From: Promethearchaeota archaeon
Lineage (GTDB): Archaea > Asgardarchaeota > Lokiarchaeia > Sigynarchaeales > SOKP01
DNA length: 21,165 nt
Assembly: GCA_030605085.1 (NCBI GenBank)
Contig: JAUWBH010000104.1
Location: 1-21,165 of the forward strand
Direction: 5' to 3'
The notes under the pieces are model-generated. The model saw nothing but the letters and a program-made list of their open reading frames with translations. It was not told the DNA's origin and searched no databases. Of this stretch, positions 1-5,926 are shown piece by piece. A program made the translations under genes and the position numbers. The stretch's first letter is position 1. Every line of letters begins with the position of its first letter.

Positions 1-88
1 TGAAACCTGGCCAGTGGCAGTCTGATAAATAGCGGTTACAACCGCAGTAAGTCCTGCTAAACGCCGGGAGTAACTATAACTCTCTTAA

Positions 89-121
89 TTCCTTAACTCT
101 CTCCCGTTAAGGAAGGAGATA
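89..121 (+). other. 33-nt hairpin insertion in 23S core at H69/H71 junction (E. coli ~1927-1931)
   Basis: The near-universal string CTCTTAAGGTAGCC is split: CTCTTAA ends at 88 and GGTAGCC resumes at 122. The extra 33 nt form a perfect 9-bp hairpin (TTCCTTAAC 89-97, loop 98-105, GTTAAGGAA 106-114). The flanking UCUC (81-84) can pair with GAGA (116-119). An AACTCTCT repeat at 79-86 and 95-102 makes the exact boundaries ambiguous. This is the classic rRNA intron hot spot that contains the I-CeuI recognition region. A canonical bulge-helix-bulge is not clear. It could be a mini-intron, a retained insertion or an assembly fault. Confidence 0.8.
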
Positions 122-620
122 GGTAGCCAAATGCCTTGTCTGGTAAGTTCAGACGTGCATGAATGGTCCAACGTTCTCCCTATTGTCCCAGCCTTCTGAT
201 GATTGAAATCACACTCCGGCGAACGGTCCGGAGAAGCCCAGTGGGACGAGAAGACCCCGTGGAGTTTTACTGCAGCTTGTTGTTGCGGTTTTGGACTGGA
301 TACAGAGCGTAGTCGGGAGCGTAGAACCCGCAATTTCGGTTGTGGGGGAGCATCGTTGGAACACCGGCTTTCCCTTCTGGAATCGCTAACGGCGTGAAGG
401 CGTTGGACATCAGCAGGTGGGCAGTTTGGCTGGGGCGGCTCTCTCCAGAAAAAATATCTGGAGAAACCAAAGATCAGCTCAGGCGGGTCAGGAATCCGCT
501 GTAGAGTTTAAGAGCAAAAGCTGGTCTGACTGGATTCTGACTACCAAGGAATCCTGAGGCGAAAGCCTGGTCTAGCGATCCTCTGTTGTGCTCGTGTGGC
601 TTGCAGAGGTGATAGAAAAA

Positions 621-716
621 GTCCACGAACTTATGAATTATGAGATGGAAAACGACTCGAAAGTAGTTTTGTGGGTTCTATAAAAGCGCGTAGAGCTACT
701 ACGCGTTCTACAAAAA
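621..716 (+). other. ~96-nt structured insertion in 23S before the H89/PTC strand
   Basis: The archaeal consensus runs GATAGAAAAG directly into TTACCCCGGGG. Here GATAGAAAAA ends at 620 and TTACCCC begins at 717. The intervening segment folds well. AAAACgACT/AGTaGTTTT (649-657/662-670) closes a CGAA loop. CCAC (623-626) pairs with GTGG (671-674). The exon-side ATAGAA (612-617) pairs with TTCTAT (676-681). A separate perfect 7-bp hairpin CGCGTAG/CTACGCG lies at 687-705. It is too short for a group I intron. The boundaries are uncertain by a few bases. Confidence 0.78.
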
Positions 717-727
717 TTACCCCGGGA

Positions 728-758
728 CTCGGCGGAGCATCTACGCTGAGCGGGAAGG
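728..758 (+). other. ~31-nt hairpin insertion beside the catalytic A2451 equivalent
   Basis: The archaeal consensus CCCCGGGGATAACAG is interrupted. CCCCGGGA ends at 727 and TAACAGAG resumes at 759, which is the position of the known L2449 intron site. The insert contains a 7-bp stem, CTCGGCG 728-734 with CGCTGAG 744-750 (one G-U pair), closing a 9-nt loop. TTACC (717-721) and GGTAA (757-761) can pair across the insertion and bring the flanks together, as in an intron. Its GAGCATCTACGC resembles GAGCTACTACGC in the preceding insertion. Confidence 0.78.
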
Positions 759-876
759 TAACAGAGTTGTCACGAGTAAGAGCTCCTATCGACCTCGTGG
801 CTTGCTTCCTCGATGTCGGCTCTTCCTATCCTGGGAGCGCACATAACTCCCAAGGGTGGGGCTGTACGCCCATTAA

Positions 877-919
<43 letters not shown>

Positions 920-1042
920 ATTCTATCTACTGGGCTTGTAGGATGACTGAGGGTAAGGGAAAATCAGTACGAGAGGAACATTTTGCCGGCGCCTCTAGTG
1001 TACCGGTTGTCTGACAAGGCATCGCCGGGCAGCCACGCGCCA

Positions 1043-1077
<35 letters not shown>

Positions 1078-1084
1078 GGACCCG

Positions 1085-1375
1085 AAAATAGTCATCCCTT
1101 CCTATTCCGTAGGGTTAATTGACCAGCCGGTTATTTTAATTGGCGGAATTAGCAAGGTTTTCTGTGTTAACCGGAAGCTAATCCGAAAATCTAAAAGCCA
1201 TAATTGGAATGGTTGGCGAGTTGGTTGGCTTGGGCGGGGGCTGGTGACAGCAACCGCTGGAATGGGACGAGTGCACCGGTAAAAGACCGGGTTGGTGAGA
1301 CGGGGGTGTACGTAGGGAGCTTTCGGGCGACCTATTCAGCCCGCCGTTCTCAATAGCACGAGCGTGTGGTGTTGA
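1085..1375 (+). other. Enlarged helix 98 / ES39 region of 23S rRNA
   Basis: Roughly 290 nt lie between the conserved AAGCATCTAAGCGCGAAGCC block (ending about 1078) and the distal 3' helix region. This is several-fold longer than usual for archaea. Supersized ES39 is an established Asgard trait, so this supports the lineage call. Boundaries are approximate. Confidence 0.65.
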
Positions 1376-1512
1376 AAGAGGACTCGTGGTTCAGGCTTAG
1401 AACAAGCGGATTTGATTAAGTGTGAGATAAGCACTGGCGAGTAAAGTCGATTGATTAAAAAGGGGGTGTGTTCCTAAGTTAATCTTTTTTTCTTTCCCTT
1501 TCTTTTTATAAT

Positions 1513-1710
1513 TTGTTTATTGTTAATATAAAAGCAAGACTAAGAGGGTTATCTCCACATGAAAAGGACTATTTTTTATTTAGATTTGAGGGTCTATATC
1601 TATATAAAAAAAGACTTATGATTAATAATAAAGAAGAGATTATATCTATACTTGATAAAATTCATGACCTTATTGAAGAGCATTTTATTCAAAAAAAAAA
1701 AATAATATAA
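1513..1710 (+). CDS. Possible small protein of unknown function (TTG start)
   Basis: A 65-residue frame opening with TTG, directly downstream of the rRNA in a T-rich spacer. The translation is charged and would form helices, with aromatic residues in the first half (FLFRFEGLYLY) and a Lys/Glu-rich C-terminal half. No SD motif precedes the TTG and I recognise no family. In such AT-rich DNA a frame of this length can arise by chance. It lies between the rRNA end and the first copy of the 20-bp repeat. Confidence 0.25.
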   Translation: MFIVNIKARLRGLSPHEKDYFLFRFEGLYLYKKRLMINNKEEIISILDKIHDLIEEHFIQKKKII

Positions 1711-1806
1711 ACTTTAATTTTCATACTCTTCTGTTCATATTTTTTATTTAAAAAATTTAAATTTTTTTTTTAATACTTGGTATTTTGGTCTTTTTTTTTT
1801 TTTTAT

Positions 1807-1826
1807 ACAAACAGAATAGATAGATC
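1807..1826 (+). repeat. 20-bp direct repeat, copy 1
   Basis: ACAAACAGAATAGATAGATC is found here and again at 2275-2294. Both copies follow a T-rich tract and are followed within a few bases by GTATG. The two copies may be duplicated promoter/leader DNA. Copy 1 abuts the TnpB right-end hairpin, and copy 2 abuts the start of the 64-aa zinc-ribbon ORF. Confidence 0.8.
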
Positions 1827-1832
1827 GTATGT

Positions 1833-1862
1833 TTGAACTACCACTCACTAAAGTGTGTGGAT
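1833..1862 (-). mobile_element. Right-end hairpin of an IS200/IS605 (IS1341-like) element, remnant
   Basis: On the minus strand GAATCC is followed by CCACACAC-TTTA-GTGAGTGG and TAGTTCAAAC. This is a stem with one mismatch and a TTTA loop, overlapping the TnpB stop codon. That arrangement is typical of the right end and omega-RNA scaffold of TnpB elements. No left end or tnpA is visible. Confidence 0.55.
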
Positions 1863-2000
1863 TCCTAATTCATCGAAAACAGCTCAACAAGATTCGGGAA
1901 TCGTGCTGAGTCTTACATTTTCTCCAAAGGCTTAACTTCCCGCTATTCCATCGGTAGAATTCCGTTTCTTTTTGTAGTCGTTGCTTATCCGACCAAAGAG
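1848..2000 (-). pseudogene. Decayed 3' end of an IS200/IS605-family TnpB gene
   Basis: On the minus strand one frame reads as the C-terminus of an archaeal TnpB: ISNDYKKKRNSTDGIAG, then after a stop AFGENVRLSTIPESC, then after another stop AVFDELGIHTL ending at a TAG (1848-1850). The pattern resembles the ends of TnpB proteins, where a RDYNAS-like segment is followed by NTxGxxGIxAFGxxVR and a short hydrophobic tail. Two in-frame stops and no upstream RuvC or zinc-finger coding region show that it is a remnant. It is followed by the right-end hairpin. Assignment is by motif memory, not alignment. Confidence 0.55.
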
Positions 2001-2040
2001 TAGGAATAATTAAAATATATTTAAAGAGAATTTAAAAAAA

Positions 2041-2165
2041 AGGAGTGCGAAGATTTAATGAATTCTCCTCAAGCTCACTTCATCACCTTCCTAAAGAGAA
2101 GGTGTTTTCTTGAACAGTCAGTGGTCAAGAAGGTGTGTTCCTGAATTATTACCTTTTTTTTTCCC
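2041..2165 (+). ncRNA. Candidate structured RNA: three hairpins followed by a T tract
   Basis: Three stem-loops follow one another: AGGAG/CTCCT (2041-2045/2065-2069), a perfect 7-bp CACCTTC/GAAGGTG with loop CTAAAGA (2084-2104), and TCTTGA/TCAAGA with an 11-nt loop (2108-2130). A T-rich run at about 2152-2162 could end a transcript. GTGTGTTCCT at 2133-2142 recurs at the 23S 3' boundary (1467-1476). No known RNA family recognised. The central hairpin resembles TnpB right-end hairpins, so it may be another mobile-element remnant. Confidence 0.35.
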
Positions 2166-2274
2166 TACTATTTTTAAATTAATTAAACTAATTATTGTAT
2201 ATTTTTTCTTTTTTTATTTATTTTTTTAAAGGACCTAAGATTATTTTACAACCTATTTTTTTTTCTTTATAAAG

Positions 2275-2294
2275 ACAAACAGAATAGATAGATC
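2275..2294 (+). repeat. 20-bp direct repeat, copy 2
   Basis: Identical to 1807-1826. It ends three bases before the ATG of the 64-aa zinc-ribbon ORF and so would form that gene's immediate 5' leader. Confidence 0.8.
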
Positions 2295-2297
2295 AGT

Positions 2298-2492
2298 ATG
2301 TATAAAGAAATTATAACTTTTAATTTAACAAATGTGTTCCGTCCGAAAAAAAAAATTACTCAATGCCCCAATTGTCAACATAAAAGTCTTATGTATTTCA
2401 GCAATATCGTTGAATGTATGAAATGTAATTTGGAATTCGATTTAGAAGATTTCGAAACTTGTGAAGACGAATCGTGCATTCTTTCAATATAA
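2298..2492 (+). CDS. Small zinc-ribbon protein
   Basis: A 64-residue protein with one zinc-ribbon-like pair of knuckles, CPNC (Cys23, Cys26) and CMKC (Cys40, Cys43), spaced as in TFIIS/TFB-type ribbons. Two further cysteines lie in an acidic tail (Cys55, Cys60). Such proteins usually bind nucleic acid or act as accessory subunits, but nothing here gives a specific partner. The ATG is the only reasonable start and lies just after the 20-bp repeat. No clear SD precedes it, so the transcript may be leaderless or driven from the T-rich region. It sits between two odd elements, the mobile-element remnant and the sarcin-ricin copy. Confidence 0.6.
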   Translation: MYKEIITFNLTNVFRPKKKITQCPNCQHKSLMYFSNIVECMKCNLEFDLEDFETCEDESCILSI

Positions 2493-2541
2493 GAAAAGAT
2501 GGAAATTATAAGAGCATTTACAAATAATTCTTAGTAAAAAT

Positions 2542-2605
2542 GATTCTCTCATCTGTTCTTGTAAGATGACTGAGGGCAAGGGAAAATCAGTACGAGAGGA
2601 ACATT
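2542..2605 (+). repeat. Isolated second copy of the 23S sarcin-ricin loop region
   Basis: Positions 2558-2605 match 935-982 of the 23S rRNA with two differences (g/a and t/c), and weaker similarity extends back to about 2542. The whole sarcin-ricin core AGTACGAGAGGAAC is kept at 2589-2602. The outer closing stem (AAAAT/ATTTT in the rRNA) is weakened on its 3' side, where the sequence becomes ATTAAG. A new 7-bp hairpin AGCAAAA/TTTTGCT follows at 2607-2632. No coding frame runs through it. Confidence 0.9.
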
Positions 2606-2606
2606 A

Positions 2607-2632
2607 AGCAAAATAAGATTCTGCGTTTTGCT
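2607..2632 (+). terminator. Hairpin directly after the sarcin-ricin copy
   Basis: A perfect 7-bp inverted repeat AGCAAAA/TTTTGCT closes a 12-nt loop. It may cap a small RNA carrying the sarcin-ricin copy. There is no T tract directly after it, so termination is only a suggestion. Confidence 0.3.
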
Positions 2633-2697
2633 ATAAATATGTCACAAAATTTTACTCTTAATTTAGTCGGGTTTTTTACGGTTTTAAATAGGTTAAT

Positions 2698-3324
2698 ATG
2701 GAACATAATTTGATGTATTTAAAAGGCGATTCAAATTCTGATCCTTTTCAAGTGTATAATTCAACGACGGGAACTTTAATCAAAGTCCTAGAAATCTTTG
2801 GCGAGGTTTGTGTAAATGTTTTTCTTTTCGGTAATTGGATTTTATTCTTAATATTTTTAGCAATGGGGCTTAACTTATTAATTACCGCCAAAGAAAAAGA
2901 AAATCAAGAAAGAATTCGCGGTAGAAATCTTGAGTACGTGAAAAAAAGAGGTAGAGCGGGTGCTGTCGTTTTCATTTTGTTTGGTGTTGGATTTTTGTTT
3001 AAAGGGATACCAATTTTTCTTTTAATATGCTTTCACTCGTCTTCGCCTCCGCCGATTTATCATTGGTTAGGGTGCGTTTATTTATACTATAAAGTTTCTA
3101 CCTTAGAAGATTTGCAAAATTTTGATATTTTTGAGAGTAGTCTATTTCTTTTTATCGGCTTGTTGTCTTTTATTTCCATAATTTTAATCAGTTTTGGTAT
3201 TTATTTAATTGTGTTTAACAAGAGGATTCTAAGAACTAAGTATAAATCTTACTCTTTTTTTATTTTAGGTGTAATAATCGGTTTTGTGTGCGGATTTACT
3301 TCAGGATTACTTTTAACAATCTAA
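2698..3324 (+). CDS. Multi-pass membrane protein, unknown function
   Basis: A 208-residue protein with about four hydrophobic helices, at roughly residues 40-62, 89-112, 144-170 and 184-207. A basic cytoplasmic-looking loop (residues 64-87, rich in Lys/Arg/Glu) follows the first. The second helix is followed by a short SSSPPP segment. There are no catalytic motifs and no family recognised. The fourth helix is glycine-rich and ends at the C-terminus. A GGTTAAT sequence just before the ATG is a weak SD. Upstream lies the isolated sarcin-ricin copy, and no neighbour suggests a function. Confidence 0.75.
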   Translation: MEHNLMYLKGDSNSDPFQVYNSTTGTLIKVLEIFGEVCVNVFLFGNWILFLIFLAMGLNLLITAKEKENQERIRGRNLEYVKKRGRAGAVVFILFGVGFLFKGIPIFLLICFHSSSPPPIYHWLGCVYLYYKVSTLEDLQNFDIFESSLFLFIGLLSFISIILISFGIYLIVFNKRILRTKYKSYSFFILGVIIGFVCGFTSGLLLTI

Positions 3325-3371
3325 GAACTAAGAAAAAATGAATAATCACATTAGATTTTTGGTGATTTTTA

Positions 3372-3482
3372 ATGAAAAGACATTATTTCAGACCTCCTTT
3401 ACGATTCGTTGCATTTAAAAAGAAAGAAATAAATATTTTTTACTATTCTATAATTAATCATATAAAAATGCGTATAAGGTAA
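3372..3482 (+). CDS. Possible 36-residue basic peptide
   Basis: A short frame starting at ATG, preceded by GGTGAT (3361-3366) at good SD spacing, and ending six bases before the SDR start. The peptide is basic and aromatic (MKRHYFRPPLRFVAFKKKE...). The SD and its tight position before the next gene argue for translation, perhaps as a leader ORF. The length allows chance, and no family is recognised. Confidence 0.3.
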   Translation: MKRHYFRPPLRFVAFKKKEINIFYYSIINHIKMRIR

Positions 3483-3488
3483 GTTAAA

Positions 3489-4292
3489 ATGGGAAACCGT
3501 TTGAAGGAAAAAGTAGCTATAGTTATTGGTGCAGGACAACAACCGGGGGATACCATTGGGAATGGAAGGGCAACATCAATCCTCTTTGCCCGCGAAGGTG
3601 CTAAGGTAATGCTTGTTGATAAGAATCTTGATTCTGCCCAAGAAACAAAATCCATGATTGATAAAGAGGGCGGAGAATCTATCGCTTTTGAGGCCGATAT
3701 TGTTAATGAGGATAATTGTCGTAAGATAGCCGAGAAATGCGTTGAGGTACATGGTCGGATCGATGTTCTTGTCAATAATGTTGGTATCGGAGAGGGAGAT
3801 AGGAGTTTAGTCAAGCTAAAAGAAGAGATATGGGATAAAATTTTTAACGCAAACTTAAAAGGAATGTTTTTTACATGTAAATATGTCTTACCAATTATGG
3901 AGAAACAGGGAAGCGGCTCTATAATAAACATCTCTTCTGTTGCGTCCGTTTGTGCCCCCGTACCAATTCCGGCTTATAAGATTTCAAAATCAGGAGTTAA
4001 TTCCTTAACTCAGCTATTAGCTCTGCAATATGCCAGGAAAGGTATCCGCGTAAACGCGGTTATGCCGGGCCTAATGAATACCCCCATAGCTATTGAAGGA
4101 ATGGCAAGAGCCACAGGGTCAAGTAAAAAAGACATAATAAAAATTAGGAATAGGTTAGTTCCCCTAAAAGGGGGGATGGGAGATGCATGGGATACGGCTT
4201 ATGCAGCCCTTTTTTTGGCTTCGGATGAGGCGAAATTTATCACATCCGTTATACTCCCCGTAGACGGAGGTCAAAGCTCAAAAATTGGATGA
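3489..4292 (+). CDS. SDR-family NAD(P)-dependent oxidoreductase
   Basis: A 267-residue classical short-chain dehydrogenase with a Rossmann fold. The nucleotide-binding loop is the long variant GAGQQPGDTIGNGRA (residues 14-28) instead of the usual TGxxxGIG. Asp44 at the end of beta-2 suggests NAD(H) preference. Other features are the structural NNVG (96-99), a catalytic-type Asn in ANLKG (122), Ser149/150 in NISSVAS, and the Tyr163-x3-Lys167 active-site pair. The C-terminal PVDGG is typical. It probably oxidises or reduces a hydroxyl/keto group on an acyl or small alcohol substrate, but the substrate cannot be read from the sequence. Length is standard. It appears to be transcribed alone, with a weak AAGGT SD, and its base composition is richer in GC than its neighbours, which fits a conserved or transferred enzyme gene. 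Confidence 0.93.
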   Translation: MGNRLKEKVAIVIGAGQQPGDTIGNGRATSILFAREGAKVMLVDKNLDSAQETKSMIDKEGGESIAFEADIVNEDNCRKIAEKCVEVHGRIDVLVNNVGIGEGDRSLVKLKEEIWDKIFNANLKGMFFTCKYVLPIMEKQGSGSIINISSVASVCAPVPIPAYKISKSGVNSLTQLLALQYARKGIRVNAVMPGLMNTPIAIEGMARATGSSKKDIIKIRNRLVPLKGGMGDAWDTAYAALFLASDEAKFITSVILPVDGGQSSKIG

Positions 4293-4350
4293 AGATCATA
4301 AGTAAGTTCATTAATTTTTCTGTGTTAAATCTAAAAATCCACAAACTATA

Positions 4351-4605
4351 CTAAAGATTCCTTTTCATTTTTCTTCTACAACTGAGGTCGTATCCATATT
4401 TTTTCGATTTCAGATTTCTTAATGTTTTTCCACAGTTTAAACAATTATCGTATAAGTTTGCAGTTCCAGGCAATTCCTTTATAATGTTGTTAGATTTCTT
4501 AATTTCCCTCCTATGATTTTGATAATCTTTCTCAATGTCTTTATGAACAATAAAATGTCTTAACCTCTTCTCATCATCACAATAAAAAGCATCTTCTTTT
4601 ACCAT
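4351..4605 (-). CDS. Small zinc-binding protein, DUF6011-like
   Basis: An 84-residue protein whose C-terminal half, NCLNCGKTLRNLKSKKYGY followed by DLSC, has Cys55, Cys58 and Cys76 plus a Ser-x-x-x-Gly pattern. This matches the CxxCGRxLxxxxSxxxGxGPxC signature of DUF6011-type zinc modules, which are often found in phage and mobile-element proteins. The N-terminal half is charged and helical, with Cys9, His17 and His21 as possible extra ligands. The ATG start is preceded by no strong SD. Function unknown; DNA or RNA binding is a guess from the fold type. Confidence 0.55.
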   Translation of the reverse strand: MVKEDAFYCDDEKRLRHFIVHKDIEKDYQNHRREIKKSNNIIKELPGTANLYDNCLNCGKTLRNLKSKKYGYDLSCRRKMKRNL

Positions 4606-4901
4606 ATCTTTTTACCAATTTTTCTGATTCTTAATTATAAAAATTCTTTCTTTGATTTATCTTCGAAAAAAGATATTAAAACTCGTAAAAAATTTGCCTT
4701 TAGATGTGGCTTTAATAGAATTAAATCTTTTGGAAATAATATAAGCTTTTTTAAAAATTAGAGATAAAAGTCATCTAAATAAGATTTCTATAACATTAAA
4801 ATTAGTTGTCTTTTTATGAATTTGTTTGTATAATACTTAAGCCATCTCAAAATTGGATTAAATTCTAAAAGTGCCTACTTACATAGATAATGGTGATATA
4901 A
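4606..4901. other. AT-rich intergenic stretch, nothing recognised
   Basis: About 300 bases between the convergent-side small zinc protein and the next gene. No frame, tRNA or convincing hairpin was found. A GGTGAT at 4892-4897 may be an SD for an upstream start of the next gene. Confidence 0.4.
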
Positions 4902-4979
4902 ATCGACCTAAAGAAAGTTAACAAATCTTTAACCAAGATTTCAAAGGATCTGAAGAGTCGTAATTTCAAACTTAATCTC

Positions 4980-5780
4980 GTGACTAAAAGGATTGAAAAA
5001 AAAGAATATATATCATTTCTTAATTTAGGAGAACCAATACAAAAAGCCATGGGACAGATTGAGCACTCAATAGGCACAATTGAAGTTGCCATAAGAAAGA
5101 TCAGAGATTTCATAACTAAAGGCGAAATAAGACCAAAAAAAAAGACCGTAAGAACCCCAGAGATTGAAATTCTCGAGGTCAAGCTCTGGACAATTAAAAT
5201 GAATTTAAAACCCGAGATGTTAATTCATGTACTCCGTAGCAGTTTCATAAAAAAAAAAATATTGATTATCATTAATAACCATTTAGGTTATTTAAAAGAA
5301 GCTTTAAATGCCTTTTATGATTATATCTTTGAGAGAACCTTTAGCATAAATATATTGATACTCACTGAAGAAGAATATCAAGAAAAAGAGTACAAACTTA
5401 AAGACTACATCGTGCTATTAGATGGAGAAATCTTAGGAGAAAATAAAAACATAATTAATCTTAAAAATAATAAATTCGAAGAAGAAATAATTAAAGATTT
5501 TTATAACGATAGTCATTCGCTCTCGAGCATAATTAATTTAAGGGACAAAATTGAGGAACTCTACGCATTATCACGAAAAATATTTAGATTCCACGAAGAA
5601 ATAGGTTTAAAATTATCTTCTAAAGCAATGAAAAAACATTTGGAAAATACTCTTTTTATTAAAATCAAAAAAGATTACTTCAATTTTTTGATTGATGTAG
5701 CTAGCCGCTATTTCAACGGAGAAATTAAATTTACTAAAGATTTAGTTGCTGATAAGATTACAGAATTATGGGGTAAATAG
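4980..5780 (+). CDS. Lineage-specific protein, family A member lacking the RHH domain
   Basis: A 266-residue mainly helical, soluble protein. From about residue 88 to its end it matches two proteins encoded on the minus strand at 15999-16901 and 17099-17986. Shared landmarks are FIKKKILIII near residue 89, FYNDxxSLSSIINLRDKIEELYALSRKIFRF near 180-210, and a C-terminal YFNFLIDVASRYFNGEI...LVADKITELWG. Unlike them it lacks the ribbon-helix-helix-like N-terminus; residues 1-85 are a different, charged helical region. The GTG start has no good SD. The frame is open back to 4902, where GGTGAT lies just upstream of an ATC codon, so the N-terminus could be about 26 residues longer. No known family recognised. 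Confidence 0.7.
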   Translation: MTKRIEKKEYISFLNLGEPIQKAMGQIEHSIGTIEVAIRKIRDFITKGEIRPKKKTVRTPEIEILEVKLWTIKMNLKPEMLIHVLRSSFIKKKILIIINNHLGYLKEALNAFYDYIFERTFSINILILTEEEYQEKEYKLKDYIVLLDGEILGENKNIINLKNNKFEEEIIKDFYNDSHSLSSIINLRDKIEELYALSRKIFRFHEEIGLKLSSKAMKKHLENTLFIKIKKDYFNFLIDVASRYFNGEIKFTKDLVADKITELWGK

Positions 5781-5926
5781 TATTAATAGAAGTTAATTAT
5801 TGAAAATAGTTAAATCAAAGTATGTTACTGACCTCATGATTAAAAATATTAGAAGTTAATATAATAATTGCTAACCTTACTAATAATAAAGTAAATTTAA
5901 TATATTAAATAAAAAGGTGAAATATT

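Noticed and set aside
621..716. Group I intron with homing endonuclease in the 23S
   Set aside because: The insertion is below 100 nt, has no P3-P7 core and no LAGLIDADG frame.
728..758. Canonical archaeal bulge-helix-bulge at the insertion beside A2451
   Set aside because: Flanks pair (TTACC/GGTAA) but the two 3-nt bulges and 4-bp central helix do not fit the bases, so splicing by the tRNA-type endonuclease is not shown.
1463..2700. 5S rRNA, tRNA, RNase P or SRP RNA downstream of the 23S
   Set aside because: No T-loop GTTCRA consensus, no 5S loop sequences and no RNase P or SRP core motifs could be found.
3458..3931. 157-codon minus-strand frame opposite the SDR gene
   Set aside because: Antisense shadow of a gene with full catalytic motifs.
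5786..5860. AGAAGTTAAT direct repeat after the gene ending at 5780
   Set aside because: Short, AT-rich and only two copies; expected by chance at this composition.
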